A stretch of 64,000 bases of DNA from Anaerotignum propionicum (GCF_024461735.1 NZ_JANGAD010000006.1:163739-227738); one strand, 5' to 3'; shown: positions 1 through 9,739, counted from the stretch's first letter. Numbers and translations: made by a program. The notes: a model not told the origin generated them from the letters alone.

Positions 1-164
1 AATCGCCGAGCTTCTTCTAAAGTTTTCATGGAAATACCCCAAGTATTTGCCCTGCCTTCCATTTCCTCGTATGTGGATATGGACAAAAATTCTTTATTCT
101 TCCCTTGATTTTTTTCTAAGAACGGGCAGATTTTATAATTCCCCTCTTCGATTGTTAAAAACAC
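1..164 (-). CDS. Partial unrecognised protein, 3' end outside window
   Basis: An open frame runs on the minus strand from a GTG at 164 through the window edge, about 54 residues. An AAAGGG lies just upstream (about 174-180), and a TAA in the same frame lies a little further upstream. The visible part contains a CPFLEKNQG stretch and a charged C-terminal half. No family recognised. It could be the N-terminus of a small conserved protein, or spurious. Confidence 0.35.
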   Translation of the reverse strand, partial: MFLTIEEGNYKICPFLEKNQGKNKEFLSISTYEEMEGRANTWGISMKTLEEARR

Positions 165-212
165 AGCAAACCGCCCTTTCAAGTGATAATATTAAGTTGA
201 ATATACAGCTAT

Positions 213-524
213 TTATTTAAATTTCACAGCCGTTCCATATGCCATAACTTCCGCTGCCCCTGGTGTAACGGAACTGGTTGCGAATCGCACGTTTATCACC
301 GCGTCAGCACCCATTTTTTCTGCCATTTTAATCATACGTTCCGTGGCGATATTTCTCGCCTCTATCATCATTTCTGTATAACCGACAAGTTCTCCCCCAA
401 CAATGCTTTTTAATCCGGCGCCAATGTCCTTACCAATATGCTTTGACTGAATAGTAGCACCTTGTACTAATCCAAGCATATCAAATTCCTTGCCGGTAAT
501 ATAGTCTGTATTCACTAAAATCAT
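213..524 (-). CDS. YbjQ/UPF0145 family protein
   Basis: About 103 residues. The start ILVNTDYITG, the central GGELVGYTEM segment and MGADAVINVRF towards the C-terminus are typical of the YbjQ (UPF0145) family, small beta-rich proteins that assemble into rings. Their cellular role is not settled; some are annotated as heavy-metal-binding by homology only. The ATG at 524 is preferred over the one at 542, because an AAAAGGGGG ribosome site lies between them and only suits the inner start. It stands alone, with the amino acid transporter operon behind it on the same strand but separated by a terminator. Confidence 0.8.
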   Translation of the reverse strand: MILVNTDYITGKEFDMLGLVQGATIQSKHIGKDIGAGLKSIVGGELVGYTEMMIEARNIATERMIKMAEKMGADAVINVRFATSSVTPGAAEVMAYGTAVKFK

Positions 525-687
525 AGTTATCCCCCTTTTCACTTTGGAAATATACTAAAACAGACAATCATATTTATCATGCCCTCTTTTGAATTAGTAT
601 ACACTGCAAGTACTCGAATAAAAGATATACATATTATACCATAGTTCCAATGATGAATCATAGGTTGAAAAATAAAATTTCATTATA

Positions 688-728
688 AAAACCCCGCACT
701 TTGCAAAATCTATGCAACGAACGGGGTT
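688..728 (-). terminator. Rho-independent terminator of the amino acid ABC operon
   Basis: Stem AACCCCG (690-696) with CGGGGTT (722-728), plus an inner TTGCA/TGCAA pairing. Read on the minus strand, it is followed by a T-rich run. It sits about 20 bases after the stop of the ATPase gene. Confidence 0.8.
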
Positions 729-750
729 ATCATTTAAATCATTTTAAAAC

Positions 751-1497
751 TTATAGCACCTTTGCAAGAAAAGCCTGTAAACGCTCGCTTTTGGGGGTTT
801 CAAAAATCTCTTCAGGCGAGCCTTCTTCTACCTGTTTTCCGTCAGCCATAAACATTACTCTTGTGCCAACTTCCTTTGCAAAGCCCATTTCATGGGTTAC
901 AACCACCATAGTCATATTATCCTTTGCCAGTTGTTTCATTACTTCTAAAACTTCGCCTACCATTTCAGGGTCTAAAGCTGAAGTTGGCTCATCAAAAAGC
1001 ATAACCTCAGGCTGCATGCAAAGTGCTCGCACAATAGCAATACGCTGTTTCTGTCCGCCGGAAAGCTGAGAGGGGTAAGCATTGGCACGATCCTCCAACC
1101 CAACTCTTTTCAGAAGCTCCATGGCAATGGCTGTAGCCTCAGCTTCGCTTTTTCTTTGCAGCTTCATTGGCGCAATAATCATATTTTTTAGAATTGTCAT
1201 ATGAGGAAACAAATTAAAATGCTGAAAAACCATACCCATGCGCTGACGATGAACGTTGATGTTTGTCTTAGAATCTGTAATATCTACATCTTCGAAATAA
1301 ATACTCCCCCCTGTGGGGACTTCCAATAAATTTAGGCAACGCAAAAAGGTGGATTTTCCTGAGCCGGAAGGCCCGATTACAACAACGACCTCACCTTTTT
1401 TTATTTCGGTGTTAATTCCATCTAAGGCTTTTATTGCTCCGCCGTTATAATATTTTTGAACATTTTCAACTTTAATTAAAGTCGTATTAGCGTTCAC
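751..1497 (-). CDS. Polar amino acid ABC transporter, ATP-binding protein
   Basis: A 248-residue cytoplasmic ATPase of the GlnQ/HisP group that powers amino acid import. Walker [10 protein letters not shown] is at 42-50, the signature LSGGQ at 145-149, and Walker B VMLFDE at 165-170, followed by a D-loop SALD and a switch histidine in VVVTHEM. The start is a GTG with AAAGGAGG 10 bases upstream, inside the end of the permease gene, so the two are translationally coupled (11-base overlap). It is the last gene of the order binding protein, permease, ATPase. Substrate is likely glutamine, cystine or another polar amino acid and cannot be decided here. Confidence 0.95.
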   Translation of the reverse strand: MNANTTLIKVENVQKYYNGGAIKALDGINTEIKKGEVVVVIGPSGSGKSTFLRCLNLLEVPTGGSIYFEDVDITDSKTNINVHRQRMGMVFQHFNLFPHMTILKNMIIAPMKLQRKSEAEATAIAMELLKRVGLEDRANAYPSQLSGGQKQRIAIVRALCMQPEVMLFDEPTSALDPEMVGEVLEVMKQLAKDNMTMVVVTHEMGFAKEVGTRVMFMADGKQVEEGSPEEIFETPKSERLQAFLAKVL

Positions 1498-2215
1498 TGT
1501 TTCTCAGCCTCCTTTCAAGCTTGCCTACCAGCCACGTAAAGAACATGACCATAACCAAATAAATGAGGGCAATACCAATCAAAGGCATCATAGGAGAAAA
1601 AGTTCTGCTTCTGATAATATCCCCCGCCTTGGTAACATCCTGTAATGCAACATAACCAGCAACAGAGGTCTCTTTTAATAATACAATAAATTCATTTGCC
1701 AAAGCAGGCAATACATTTTTGAATGCTTGAGGAACAATAATAAACTGCATGGTTTGAAAATAATTAAATCCCAAGCTGCGCCCTGCTTCAAATTGTCCGG
1801 AATCAACAGACATAATACCACTACGTACAATTTCAGCTACATATGCACCAGAGTTAATACCAAACGCCAATACAGCTACCAATATCTTATTATTGGAAGA
1901 AGCGAAAATTATATAATACATAATCATTAACTGCACAACAACAGGTGTGCCACGGATAACTGTCAGATAGACCTGACTCAAGCCATTTAGCACATTTAAA
2001 ATAAACTTCCCAAAGCCGGGACGCATTTCCTTTTTGTTTTTATCATATGTGGAACGTATAATTGCAATAAGTACACCAATCACAATACCCAGAATTACGG
2101 CAAAAAAAGTTACCTTTAGCGTTACACCCAAACCATCGGTTATATAACGCCAACGGTCCTCGGTAATGAAATTCAATTCAAATTGGGCTTGCATTTTTTC
2201 CAGCCATTCAGCCAT
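1487..2215 (-). CDS. Polar amino acid ABC transporter, permease
   Basis: A 242-residue membrane protein of the HisM/GlnP permease family. About five hydrophobic segments are visible. The conserved cytoplasmic EAA loop that contacts the ATPase reads [14 protein letters not shown], followed by [22 protein letters not shown] lies just before the ATG. It is separated from the upstream binding-protein gene by about 260 bases holding a strong hairpin, and overlaps the ATPase gene downstream. It would pair as a homodimer with the ATPase. Confidence 0.95.
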   Translation of the reverse strand: MAEWLEKMQAQFELNFITEDRWRYITDGLGVTLKVTFFAVILGIVIGVLIAIIRSTYDKNKKEMRPGFGKFILNVLNGLSQVYLTVIRGTPVVVQLMIMYYIIFASSNNKILVAVLAFGINSGAYVAEIVRSGIMSVDSGQFEAGRSLGFNYFQTMQFIIVPQAFKNVLPALANEFIVLLKETSVAGYVALQDVTKAGDIIRSRTFSPMMPLIGIALIYLVMVMFFTWLVGKLERRLRNSER

Positions 2216-2289
2216 AGAAACCCTCCTTCTCTTTAGAAACCAAAATAGGGACGAAATTCGCCCCTATGAAAGTCAACAAAGTCATTATT

Positions 2290-2328
2290 CTTTGAAAAAA
2301 GCTCAAAGTTTTTAAGCTTTTTTCAAAG
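2290..2328 (-). promoter_or_regulatory. Intercistronic hairpin between binding protein and permease
   Basis: A perfect 14-bp inverted repeat, 2290-2303 with 2315-2328, and an 11-base loop. It lies in the 260-base gap after the substrate-binding protein. Such hairpins commonly stabilise the upstream mRNA part or attenuate read-through, giving more binding protein than permease. It lacks a long U run directly after the stem, so partial termination or RNA processing are both possible. Confidence 0.6.
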
Positions 2329-2475
2329 AAGCAGAAGAAGGACGGAAAATCACTTTGGAAGAAAAGCTCACCATTATCCAAAGCATTCTACTTTTCAAGT
2401 CCTTCCGCTGCTTAAAAATGACTTTGCATGCATTCTGACAGGGGCAACTCATCCCCAATCCAAGCGTATCAAAAA

Positions 2476-3285
2476 TTATTCAGCCTTGATATATTTATCA
2501 ATAATCTTCTGTACTGTACCATCAGCAACAAGATCTTTCAGCGCGCCATTCACTTTTTCAGTCAATTCGCTATCCTTAGCGAAGCAGATTGCATAATCCT
2601 CTACAGCATATTCTGTATCAAGAATTTTCAAACCTTGATTTGCTTCAACAAATGCTTTTGCAGGCTCTTTATCAATAATTACACAGTCAATTTTACCTGT
2701 AGCCAAAGACTGCACTGCATCTGCGCCCTTATTATAACGTTCGATAGTGCCAAGACCTTTGCCTTCAATATCATCGGAAGCATAAATATCACCGGTTGTA
2801 CCTGTTTGAACACCAACGGAATGTTTTGCGCCTTCTTTCAGCAAGTCGTCAACAGATGTAATTGCAGAATCTTCTTTAACAATTACAACCTGAATGCCTG
2901 TAGCATAAGAATCAGAGAAATCTACACTCTCAAGACGATCAGGTGTTACTGTCATACCAGCCATACCAAAGCTTGCTTTCCCGCTTGTAACAGCAGGGAT
3001 AATGGAATCAAATGCCATATCGTCAATCTGGAAATTATAGCCCAGCTTTTCAGCAATTGCCGCACCGATTTCTGCATCAATACCCACAATGCTCTGACCT
3101 TCGTGATATTCATATGGAGGGAACTCCGCATTGGTTGCCATAATTAAGGTTTCCTTTGCTGCATTTTCAGCATCTTTATCACCTGCAGGTTGCTCCGCAC
3201 CTTTAGATCCACCGCAGCCAACCAAAGCAGCTGTCATTGCAAAAACCATTGTTGTTGCTAAAAAACCTTTCAAAAACTTTTTCAT
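2476..3285 (-). CDS. Amino acid ABC transporter substrate-binding lipoprotein
   Basis: A 269-residue extracellular solute-binding protein (SBP_bac_3 type). The N-terminus is a lipoprotein signal peptide with lipobox ALVGC, Cys24 being the lipid anchor. The mature part begins TLIMATNAEFPPYEY and contains VGIDAEIGAAIAEKLG and the hinge-region motif VGVQTGTTGD, all typical of polar amino acid binding proteins. AGGAGGAAGG precedes the ATG. First gene of the transporter operon. The ligand (for example cystine, glutamine or arginine) is not readable with confidence. Confidence 0.93.
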   Translation of the reverse strand: MKKFLKGFLATTMVFAMTAALVGCGGSKGAEQPAGDKDAENAAKETLIMATNAEFPPYEYHEGQSIVGIDAEIGAAIAEKLGYNFQIDDMAFDSIIPAVTSGKASFGMAGMTVTPDRLESVDFSDSYATGIQVVIVKEDSAITSVDDLLKEGAKHSVGVQTGTTGDIYASDDIEGKGLGTIERYNKGADAVQSLATGKIDCVIIDKEPAKAFVEANQGLKILDTEYAVEDYAICFAKDSELTEKVNGALKDLVADGTVQKIIDKYIKAE

Positions 3286-3560
3286 AAATACCCTTCCTCC
3301 TGTTTTTCTCTATTCATACATCAAAATATTCATTTTTACTTATGAAATTATACTCTAAAATTGCATAAAATACAATGATATTTTTTCACTATAAATTCTA
3401 ATTAATAAAAATTTTTTTGTGCAAATTGCTTTATTTAGTCAACTAAATCTCTTTGTCAAAGTGGTTAGGGAACCTTTAAATTACATATGTTTCTAATATT
3501 TTCGTAACTCAAATGTATTTTTAGTTGCATAAACATTGTATATTCATGAATCCAATGATT

Positions 3561-4823
3561 TTATGCTACATTTCTATCAATAAATTCAGGTTTCACTTTA
3601 GAATACATAATTTTTTGCTCGCTATAAAGCCCATAATAACCGGATAGCATATAGCTTATTCCGCAGCAAAGAGCACAGTAAACAATGCCTTTTGCACCGA
3701 ATAACTCAATGCAAAGAAATACGGAGGCAATGGGGCAGTTCGTAACACCACAAAAAACAGCCGTTAAACCCATTCCGGCAGCAAACGATGGGGAAATTCC
3801 CAATAAAGGGCCTAAAACACAACCAAGAGTGGCACCTATGAAAAATGTAGGAACAATTTCGCCCCCTTTATACCCTGCTCCTAGGGTAATTGCTGTGAGC
3901 AAAATTTTTAGAAAGAAGGCTTCAGGCCTTGCCTCTCCACCAACTGCTTTCTGTATAATATCCATGCCTGCACCATTATAGTCTGTTGTCCCCAAAAGCA
4001 ATGTAAAGCCCAGCATCAAAACGCCACCAACAAACACCCTTATGTATGGGTTTTCTATATATCTTCTATAAAAACCGGAGGTTTTGTCCATCACAATACA
4101 AAACAGCATACTTGCCAATGCACAGCAAATGCCCAGAATGCCAACAGAAAGAACCAATTTTAAATTCAGCCCATCAGGAACACCAAGTAAAGCATATGTA
4201 ACGGGCAGAAAACCCAATTTTTGCGCCATTGCCGAAGAAACAAGTGCGGCAATTGTAGCAGGCACTATAGCGGAATAGTGCATAATCCCGACGGTAATTA
4301 CCTCCATTGAAAATATTACCGCCGTCAAAGGTGTGCCAAACAGGGATGAAAAGCCAGCAGCCATACCGCACATAGTAATAATTCGCTCATCCTTCTCATT
4401 TAGATTAATGATTCGTCCCAAAAAAGAAGCTATACTACCCCCAAGCTGTAATGCCGCACCTTCTCTTCCCGCTGACCCTCCGAAAAGATGGGTTATGATA
4501 GTGCTAATAAAAATCAAAGGAGCCATCTTTAAGGAAACAGCCTCATTTTGTCTAACGGCTACTAAAATAAAGTTAGTGCCACGGTCTTTTTTAATTCCTA
4601 ACAAATGGTATAAACCAACGATTGCAAGTCCACCAAAAGGCAAACACCACAATATTTTAGGGTGTTCCATTCTAAAAGCCGTAGCTACCTCCAATAACCA
4701 ATGAAATGTGATGCCAATGATGCCCACAATTCCTCCAACCACGCACCCAATTACTATCCATTTTAAAAAAATGGTAAAAACACTCTCACAACTCATGATG
4801 TGGGTCTTTGTTTTTTCCCACAC
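3561..4823 (-). CDS. CLC-type antiporter, probably fluoride/proton (CLC-F subgroup)
   Basis: An integral membrane CLC protein of about 420 residues. The gating-glutamate motif is GSAGREGAALQLGG. The anion-site loop near the C-terminus is GGEIVPTFFIGATLG, in place of the GxFAP of chloride CLCs. THLFGGSAGREG and this GGExxP loop are characteristic of the fluoride-exporting CLC-F (EriC-F) subgroup, which protects cells from fluoride. The GTG at 4823 is chosen because GGAGGAGG lies 7 bases upstream; the ATG at 4841 has none. I looked for a crcB-type fluoride riboswitch upstream and could not recognise one. An ordinary chloride CLC is the alternative. Confidence 0.8.
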   Translation of the reverse strand: MWEKTKTHIMSCESVFTIFLKWIVIGCVVGGIVGIIGITFHWLLEVATAFRMEHPKILWCLPFGGLAIVGLYHLLGIKKDRGTNFILVAVRQNEAVSLKMAPLIFISTIITHLFGGSAGREGAALQLGGSIASFLGRIINLNEKDERIITMCGMAAGFSSLFGTPLTAVIFSMEVITVGIMHYSAIVPATIAALVSSAMAQKLGFLPVTYALLGVPDGLNLKLVLSVGILGICCALASMLFCIVMDKTSGFYRRYIENPYIRVFVGGVLMLGFTLLLGTTDYNGAGMDIIQKAVGGEARPEAFFLKILLTAITLGAGYKGGEIVPTFFIGATLGCVLGPLLGISPSFAAGMGLTAVFCGVTNCPIASVFLCIELFGAKGIVYCALCCGISYMLSGYYGLYSEQKIMYSKVKPEFIDRNVA

Positions 4824-5079
4824 AATAGCCCCTCCTCCCATTAAATCACGAAAACACTTCTGAAAACCCTTTCATCCCTTTTAAAAAAAGGAAGTTGTTC
4901 TGTGTATTCAGGACGAAAATCAGTTTTCAGAAAAGCTTTAAACTAAACCTAGTATACATCGTTTCTTAAGACCATTCAAGAAAAGCCTACTTATATTCAG
5001 TCTTAAGTTTGAAAATGATTAAATGAATCACAGAAAAATTTGTTTGCCTATAAAATACCTACAAGACAAAATTAAAATA

Positions 5080-5128
5080 AAAAAAAGCTTCTTTACACAT
5101 TTGTTTTAGATGTAAAAAAGCTTTTTTA
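5080..5128 (-). terminator. Terminator after the aminopeptidase operon
   Basis: A long AT-rich hairpin, with an AAAAAAGCTT..TTTACA arm at 5081-5097 and a TGTAAAAAAGCTTTTTT arm at 5111-5127. It has U-rich tails on both strands. It lies about 30 bases after the stop of the minus-strand aminopeptidase gene. The rest of the gap up to the CLC gene (4842-5079) shows nothing further. Confidence 0.7.
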
Positions 5129-5155
5129 TTACTCACGAATGAAAGAAACTAATAT

Positions 5156-6277
5156 TTACTTTTCTAAAAGCGCTTCTTGAAACTTACCGTTTACATAGAA
5201 AAGCTCTCCATCTGCAAAAATCTTTCCTTCTTTGGTCATATCTGTAATCATATCCCAATGAATGGCAGATTCGTTTTTACCCCCTGCTTCATGGAACGCC
5301 TCACCTATGGCCATATGCATAGAGCCACCAATCTTTTCATCAAACAAAATGTTTTTTGTATGTTGTTTTATGCCATAATTTGTGCCAATGGCTACTTCTC
5401 CAAAATAACGAGAGCCTTCATCCGTGTCAATAAAAGATAAAAGCTGTTTTTCTTTCACTTTATTCTTACAGGTAGCTTCAATTATTCGCCCATTTTCAAC
5501 AGTAAGGCGAACCTCTTCAAATTCATTTCCATTCATAATAGAAGGATAGGAAAAAGTAATGTACCCATTGATGCCATCCTCCACAGGGGAGGTGAATATT
5601 TCACCATCAGGAAAGTTTTCTTGACCACAACAATTAATCCATTTTCTTCCTGCAATGGAAACATGAATGTCTGTGTCTTTTGTTAGAATATGCAGTTCCT
5701 TTTTATTATTTAGATAATTCGCCCATTTTTCTTGTTTTCTGGCCATTTCCTCCCATTTCCCAACTGGATCTTCTTCATATAAAAAGCCGGCACGATAAAC
5801 AAACTCTTCATATTCATCTAAACTCATACCTGCATTTTGTGCATCTCCATTGGTGGGGAATTGGGTACCACACCAACGCAGGGAGCCATTCCCCATGCGC
5901 TCCGAATAAATTTTACGGTTTTCCCGATTAGCTAAACGACGGTTTTTTAATCTCTCTCCGTCAACAGATTGAAAAACTTTAACGTTTTCACTTCCCCAAG
6001 CACTAATCCATACATCACTTTTTGCACATGCACCAAAACGCATATTTTCCCTTGCATATTGCTCTTGAGTACCATTTTTAATAATTTCCGCATCTACTTC
6101 GGGAATATCAATATAGTATTCTATCAAAGCACCTTTTTTCAATGCCGCACGGGTCACTGCTTTCACAAAGGGTAACGCCGCCTCCTCGCCGGAAATGGCA
6201 ACACGGTCACCTGCTTTTACTTTGGTGGAATAGTTTACCAATACTTCCGCCAGTTTTTCCAAACGCTCATCTCTCAA
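5156..6277 (-). CDS. M29-family aminopeptidase
   Basis: A 373-residue cytosolic metallo-aminopeptidase of the AmpS/PepS/aminopeptidase T family (M29). It removes N-terminal residues from peptides using two metal ions. Visible signatures are FPDGEIFTSPVEDGINGYITF in mid-protein and, near the C-terminus, FGEVAIGTNYG followed by HMAIGEAFHEAGG and IHWDMI. These supply the Glu, two His and Asp metal ligands of the family. It begins 9 bases after the isochorismatase-like gene, forming a two-gene operon. Confidence 0.9.
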   Translation of the reverse strand: MRDERLEKLAEVLVNYSTKVKAGDRVAISGEEAALPFVKAVTRAALKKGALIEYYIDIPEVDAEIIKNGTQEQYARENMRFGACAKSDVWISAWGSENVKVFQSVDGERLKNRRLANRENRKIYSERMGNGSLRWCGTQFPTNGDAQNAGMSLDEYEEFVYRAGFLYEEDPVGKWEEMARKQEKWANYLNNKKELHILTKDTDIHVSIAGRKWINCCGQENFPDGEIFTSPVEDGINGYITFSYPSIMNGNEFEEVRLTVENGRIIEATCKNKVKEKQLLSFIDTDEGSRYFGEVAIGTNYGIKQHTKNILFDEKIGGSMHMAIGEAFHEAGGKNESAIHWDMITDMTKEGKIFADGELFYVNGKFQEALLEK

Positions 6278-6286
6278 AAAAACACC

Positions 6287-6808
6287 TCATTTCACTGTAA
6301 TTTGGCACATAGCCAAAGTTGTTAGGGCAGCCCGATGGGTTTCAGGTGTCACACCTGCACAGCAGGAAGAATCCACACAAATTTTCATTTCAGGCATTTT
6401 GGCTTTTAATAAAATTGCATTGGACACAACACAAATGTCAGTACAAAGCCCCACCATTTCAACTTCAATTTCTTCATCTTTTGATTCCTGATATAACAGC
6501 TCAGCCAGTTCCACAGAACCAAAGGTAGGCTTATCGAGCACCCGCACACCCTCCAAAGCCTCTGCAATTCGTTTATCTAACTGCCATCCTTCTGTGCCTC
6601 GCACACAATGAACAACCGGTAGGTTTTTCCCTTCTTGGGTTTCCAGATAGTTTGCTTCGTGGGTGTCTCTTGTAGCAATAATATTTTCCTTGGGATTCTC
6701 ACTAATTTTTTTCAGTACGCAATCCACAATTTTTTGTGCTTCTTTTGTTCCTAATGAACCATCAATAAAATCTTTCTGCATATCAATAACAAGCAATATA
6801 TTTTTCAT
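6287..6808 (-). CDS. Isochorismatase-family cysteine hydrolase (nicotinamidase-like)
   Basis: A 173-residue cysteine hydrolase. The Asp-Lys-Cys triad is visible: D9 in VIDMQKDF, K93 in DKPTFGS, C126 in GLCTDICV. The family includes nicotinamidases (nicotinamide to nicotinate, NAD salvage) and other amidases. The length and the GLCTDICV motif resemble nicotinamidase PncA, but substrate assignment is inference. The ATG at 6808 is used because GGAGGG lies 9 bases before it, while the ATG at 6823 overlaps that site. First gene of a pair with the M29 aminopeptidase. Confidence 0.85.
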   Translation of the reverse strand: MKNILLVIDMQKDFIDGSLGTKEAQKIVDCVLKKISENPKENIIATRDTHEANYLETQEGKNLPVVHCVRGTEGWQLDKRIAEALEGVRVLDKPTFGSVELAELLYQESKDEEIEVEMVGLCTDICVVSNAILLKAKMPEMKICVDSSCCAGVTPETHRAALTTLAMCQITVK

Positions 6809-6951
6809 GGGCATACCCTCCAAACGTAGAATAACATTTATAATGAATTAATCATACAACAAGCGTTCTCAAATTTCTATATGCATTTTCCCAATTATAA
6901 GGCAAGAATACTATAAATTATGGGCAAATGGGAAATTTCAAGGGAATCCCC

Positions 6952-6981
6952 TTGACAGAACATTTCTTTTCGGTTTATGAT
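6952..6981 (+). promoter_or_regulatory. Promoter of the proS T-box transcript
   Basis: TTGACA at 6952-6957 and TATGAT at 6976-6981 with an 18-base spacer. It lies immediately upstream of the T-box leader. Confidence 0.65.
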
Positions 6982-6987
6982 GATAAC

Positions 6988-7216
6988 TGATAAAAACTGT
7001 GAAAGAGAATAGTAGAAAAGTGCATTTGTCTTCAGAAAATAGGCGGTTGATGCAAGCCTTGACAAACCTTTTTGAACCCCCCTCCTGAGTTCCGCAGGGA
7101 AAATGCGGCGTATCTTGGCGTTAACAAGACTTAAGTGGACGGATTTTTTCCGTCAATGAGGGTGGCACCGCCGATTCGACCTTGGTCCCTTTTATGGGAT
7201 TAGGTCTTTTTTTGTG
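6988..7216 (+). ncRNA. T-box leader for prolyl-tRNA synthetase
   Basis: The universal T-box sequence AGGGTGGCACCGCC is at 7159-7172. It is followed by a terminator hairpin, GACC..GGTCCC (7178-7189) with GGGATTAGGTC (7196-7206) and seven U. Upstream, the stem I region carries a GATGCAAGCC-type element. It then has GAA followed by a C run (about 7074-7082), where the specifier codon would lie, consistent with proline CCN. Uncharged tRNA-Pro would stabilise the antiterminator and switch on proS. The 234 bases between this terminator and the proS start show no further clear element. Confidence 0.85.
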
Positions 7217-7450
7217 GAAAAAACATCGTCATCACAGTCTAAGGAAAGCAAAGGCAATCCATTACTTCTGTATATAAATCTGTGCAGTGCTGTTGGCCAA
7301 AATAGAAAGCCTGTATGAATTCTAGAAATATTTGCGTAAATTTTGCACAAACTGGTCAAGAAAACCCATTCAGATGAATATACAAAGCATTGCCTAAATA
7401 AATGTATTTGACAAAGCTTATTTTAAATGAAAATGTTAGGAGGAACTATA

Positions 7451-8887
7451 ATGGCAAAGGACAAAAAACTGGTTGAATCCATTACCGATATGGAGCTGGA
7501 TTTTCCTCAGTGGTACACTGACGTAGTAAAAAAAGCGGACTTAACTGATTATTCAACTTTAAAAGGCTGTATGATTATTCGTCCATACGGCTATGCAATT
7601 TGGGAATTAATTCAAAAAGAACTTGACAGACGTTTTAAGGAAACAGGACACGAAAACGTTTACATGCCTATGTTTATTCCCGAAAGTCTGCTTCAAAAAG
7701 AGAAGGATCATGTGGAAGGCTTTGCGCCTGAAGTTGCATGGGTAACCCATGGTGGTGAAACCAAATTGCAGGAGCGTATTTGTGTTCGCCCTACTTCCGA
7801 AACTCTATTTTGCGATCATTACGCAAATATTATACAATCTTATCGTGACCTACCCAAGCTTTACAATCAATGGTGCTCCGTTGTGCGTTGGGAAAAAACA
7901 ACCCGCCCTTTTCTGAGAACAACTGAGTTTTTATGGCAGGAGGGACATACTGCCCATGCCACTGCTGTGGAAGCGGAAGAGGAAACCGTTCGCATGCTTA
8001 ACGTTTATGCAGATTTCTGCCATGAATATTTGGCAATCCCTGTAGTAAAGGGTGAAAAAACAGAAAAAGAACGTTTTGCTGGAGCAAAAGCTACCTATAC
8101 GATTGAAAGTTTGATGCATGATGGAAAAGCATTGCAGTCAGGCACAAGCCATAACTTTGGTGATGGTTTTGCTCATGCCTTCGGAATTCAATATACAGAT
8201 AAGGATAATCAGCTGCAATATGTTCACCAAACCAGCTGGGGCATGACAACTCGTTTAATTGGCGCATTGATTATGGTTCATGGTGATAACAGCGGTCTAG
8301 TTTTACCTCCAATGGTAGCTCCTACACAGGTTATCATCATTCCTATTGCTCAGCATAAAGAAGGTGTTTTGGAAAAAGCCGAAGCCCTAAGGGCAAGCCT
8401 TAGCAAAACATGTCGCATTAAACTGGATGATACAGATAAATCTGCCGGTTGGAAATTCAGTGAATACGAAATGAAGGGTGTTCCTCTGCGTCTGGAAGTT
8501 GGCCCTAAGGATTTGGAGAAAAATCAGGCGGTGATCGCAAGACGTGATACAGGGGAAAAAATTATTGTTTCTCTGGATGAACTGGAGGAAAGAATTCCCG
8601 CCCTGCTTCAGGAAGTTCAGGATAACCTTCTGAGAAAAGCAACAGAAAGAAGAGATTCCAAAACTTATACAGCTACAAATTTGGAGGATTTCGAACGTAC
8701 CTTAAACGAAACACCCGGTTTCGTAAAAGCAATGTGGTGTGGCGATCAGGCTTGCGAAGATGCTATCAAAGAAAAAACTGCCGCGACAAGCCGTTGCATC
8801 CCTTTTGAACAAGAAGAAATCTCCGATACCTGCGTTTGCTGTGGAAAAAAAGCAAAACATATGGTTTATTGGGGCAGAGCATATTAA
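7451..8887 (+). CDS. proS: Prolyl-tRNA synthetase, archaeal/eukaryotic type
   Basis: A 478-residue class II aminoacyl-tRNA synthetase that charges tRNA-Pro. The length, lack of an editing insertion, motif 2 region [23 protein letters not shown], and C-terminal zinc-binding-like CVCCGKKA ending in WGRAY are those of the short ProRS (ProS type 3) found in many Clostridia. The ATG at 7451 is selected because AGGAGG at 7437-7442 lies just upstream; the ATG at 7427 has no ribosome site. Regulated by the proline T-box leader upstream. Confidence 0.95.
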   Translation: MAKDKKLVESITDMELDFPQWYTDVVKKADLTDYSTLKGCMIIRPYGYAIWELIQKELDRRFKETGHENVYMPMFIPESLLQKEKDHVEGFAPEVAWVTHGGETKLQERICVRPTSETLFCDHYANIIQSYRDLPKLYNQWCSVVRWEKTTRPFLRTTEFLWQEGHTAHATAVEAEEETVRMLNVYADFCHEYLAIPVVKGEKTEKERFAGAKATYTIESLMHDGKALQSGTSHNFGDGFAHAFGIQYTDKDNQLQYVHQTSWGMTTRLIGALIMVHGDNSGLVLPPMVAPTQVIIIPIAQHKEGVLEKAEALRASLSKTCRIKLDDTDKSAGWKFSEYEMKGVPLRLEVGPKDLEKNQAVIARRDTGEKIIVSLDELEERIPALLQEVQDNLLRKATERRDSKTYTATNLEDFERTLNETPGFVKAMWCGDQACEDAIKEKTAATSRCIPFEQEEISDTCVCCGKKAKHMVYWGRAY

Positions 8888-8897
8888 TTTTATAAAG

Positions 8898-8935
8898 AAA
8901 CCCGCCATGGAACATATGCCTTGGCGGGTTTTTCC
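8898..8935 (+). terminator. Terminator of proS (bidirectional)
   Basis: Stem AACCCGCCA (8899-8907) with TGGCGGGTT (8922-8930), followed by T residues. It may also serve the convergent small gene ending at 8936. Confidence 0.85.
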
Positions 8936-9208
8936 TTACTCTTTTAAATCTTGAATATCTTTTTGCATTTTTGCAATGGTAGCTTCAATTTCTTCAATCT
9001 GCTGACAGAATTGAGTTAGTTCTTCAGATAATTCTATCCCTTGGCGAAATTGCTCGTAAATAATTCCGCCCATCCTTTCTCTTATGGAGGAAATATTCTG
9101 TCTTTGTGCCCCTATTTTAGAATTCAGCATCCCGATTTCAACCATATCTCCAGTTTTATCCGCGGCTTTTTTTGCTATATTTCCCATCTTATCCATAAAT
9201 TTAGCCAT
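8936..9208 (-). CDS. Small coiled-coil protein of unknown function
   Basis: 90 residues, no signal peptide and no cysteine pairs apart from a single Cys. The C-terminal half (about 45-90) is strongly heptad-like (ELTQFCQQIEEIEATIAKM), predicting a coiled coil. The N-terminal KFMDKMGNIAKKAADKTGDM is amphipathic. AGGGGAG precedes the ATG. It resembles the N-terminal part of some zinc-ribbon proteins of Clostridia but lacks the ribbon. Function unknown. Confidence 0.6.
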   Translation of the reverse strand: MAKFMDKMGNIAKKAADKTGDMVEIGMLNSKIGAQRQNISSIRERMGGIIYEQFRQGIELSEELTQFCQQIEEIEATIAKMQKDIQDLKE

Positions 9209-9453
9209 TGCTCTCCCCTCCTCTATCTCTCATTTTCTATTCAAAAGGACATTCTTTTATGCATTCCATTTTTTCTTTTGTTGAAAATGCGCATTAGATC
9301 AGTTCAAATCTTATTGCAAGGCTATTCTCCATAGTATATGATTAAATTACATAGTAGTTTTAGGTAATAAGACATTACTTGGTTGGGTGAATTCAATGTA
9401 AAGCACGTTAAATTGAGATTTTCCTTAACCACATACAAAAGAGGAGGAGAAAA
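9209..9453. other. Intergenic region, no feature seen
   Basis: About 245 bases of AT-rich DNA between divergent genes. It presumably holds both promoters, but no clear boxes could be chosen. Confidence 0.5.
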
Positions 9454-9738
9454 ATGAACCCTATACTAAAGCTTCACGAAAAAGACAATGTAGGAACCTG
9501 TTTAAGGAAACTGGAAGCCCAAGAAACCATTCTTTTTGATGAATTCAGTATAACTGTCAAAGAATGTATTCCTCAGTATCACAAAATCGCACTTAAATAT
9601 ATCCCCATTCACAATCCTGTCTATAAATATGGACAAATCATCGGCCTTGCCACCGAGGAAATATTCCAAGGTGATTATGTGCATGTTCATAATATCGAAA
9701 GTATGCGGGGACGTGGTGATAAAAAGGAGGAATGCTGA
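9454..9738 (+). CDS. UxaA-family dehydratase, small (SAF domain) subunit
   Basis: 94 residues with the SAF-type fold seen at the N-terminus of altronate dehydratase. HKIALKYIPIHNPVYKYGQIIG and the closing VHVHNI are the family hallmarks. In this two-gene form the small subunit partners with the large UxaA domain encoded one base downstream. GAGGAGG is 8 bases before the ATG. Homologous split enzymes include altronate dehydratase and (R)-sulfolactate sulfo-lyase (SuyA/SuyB), so the substrate is open. Confidence 0.85.
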   Translation: MNPILKLHEKDNVGTCLRKLEAQETILFDEFSITVKECIPQYHKIALKYIPIHNPVYKYGQIIGLATEEIFQGDYVHVHNIESMRGRGDKKEEC

Positions 9739-9739
9739 T

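Noticed and set aside
4842..5079. Fluoride (crcB) riboswitch upstream of the CLC gene
   Set aside because: A GGGATG-like piece is present near 4877, but the rest of the consensus could not be found.
9629..9739. Longer start for the UxaA large subunit
   Set aside because: It overlaps the small-subunit gene in another frame; AAGGAGG directs the ATG at 9740.
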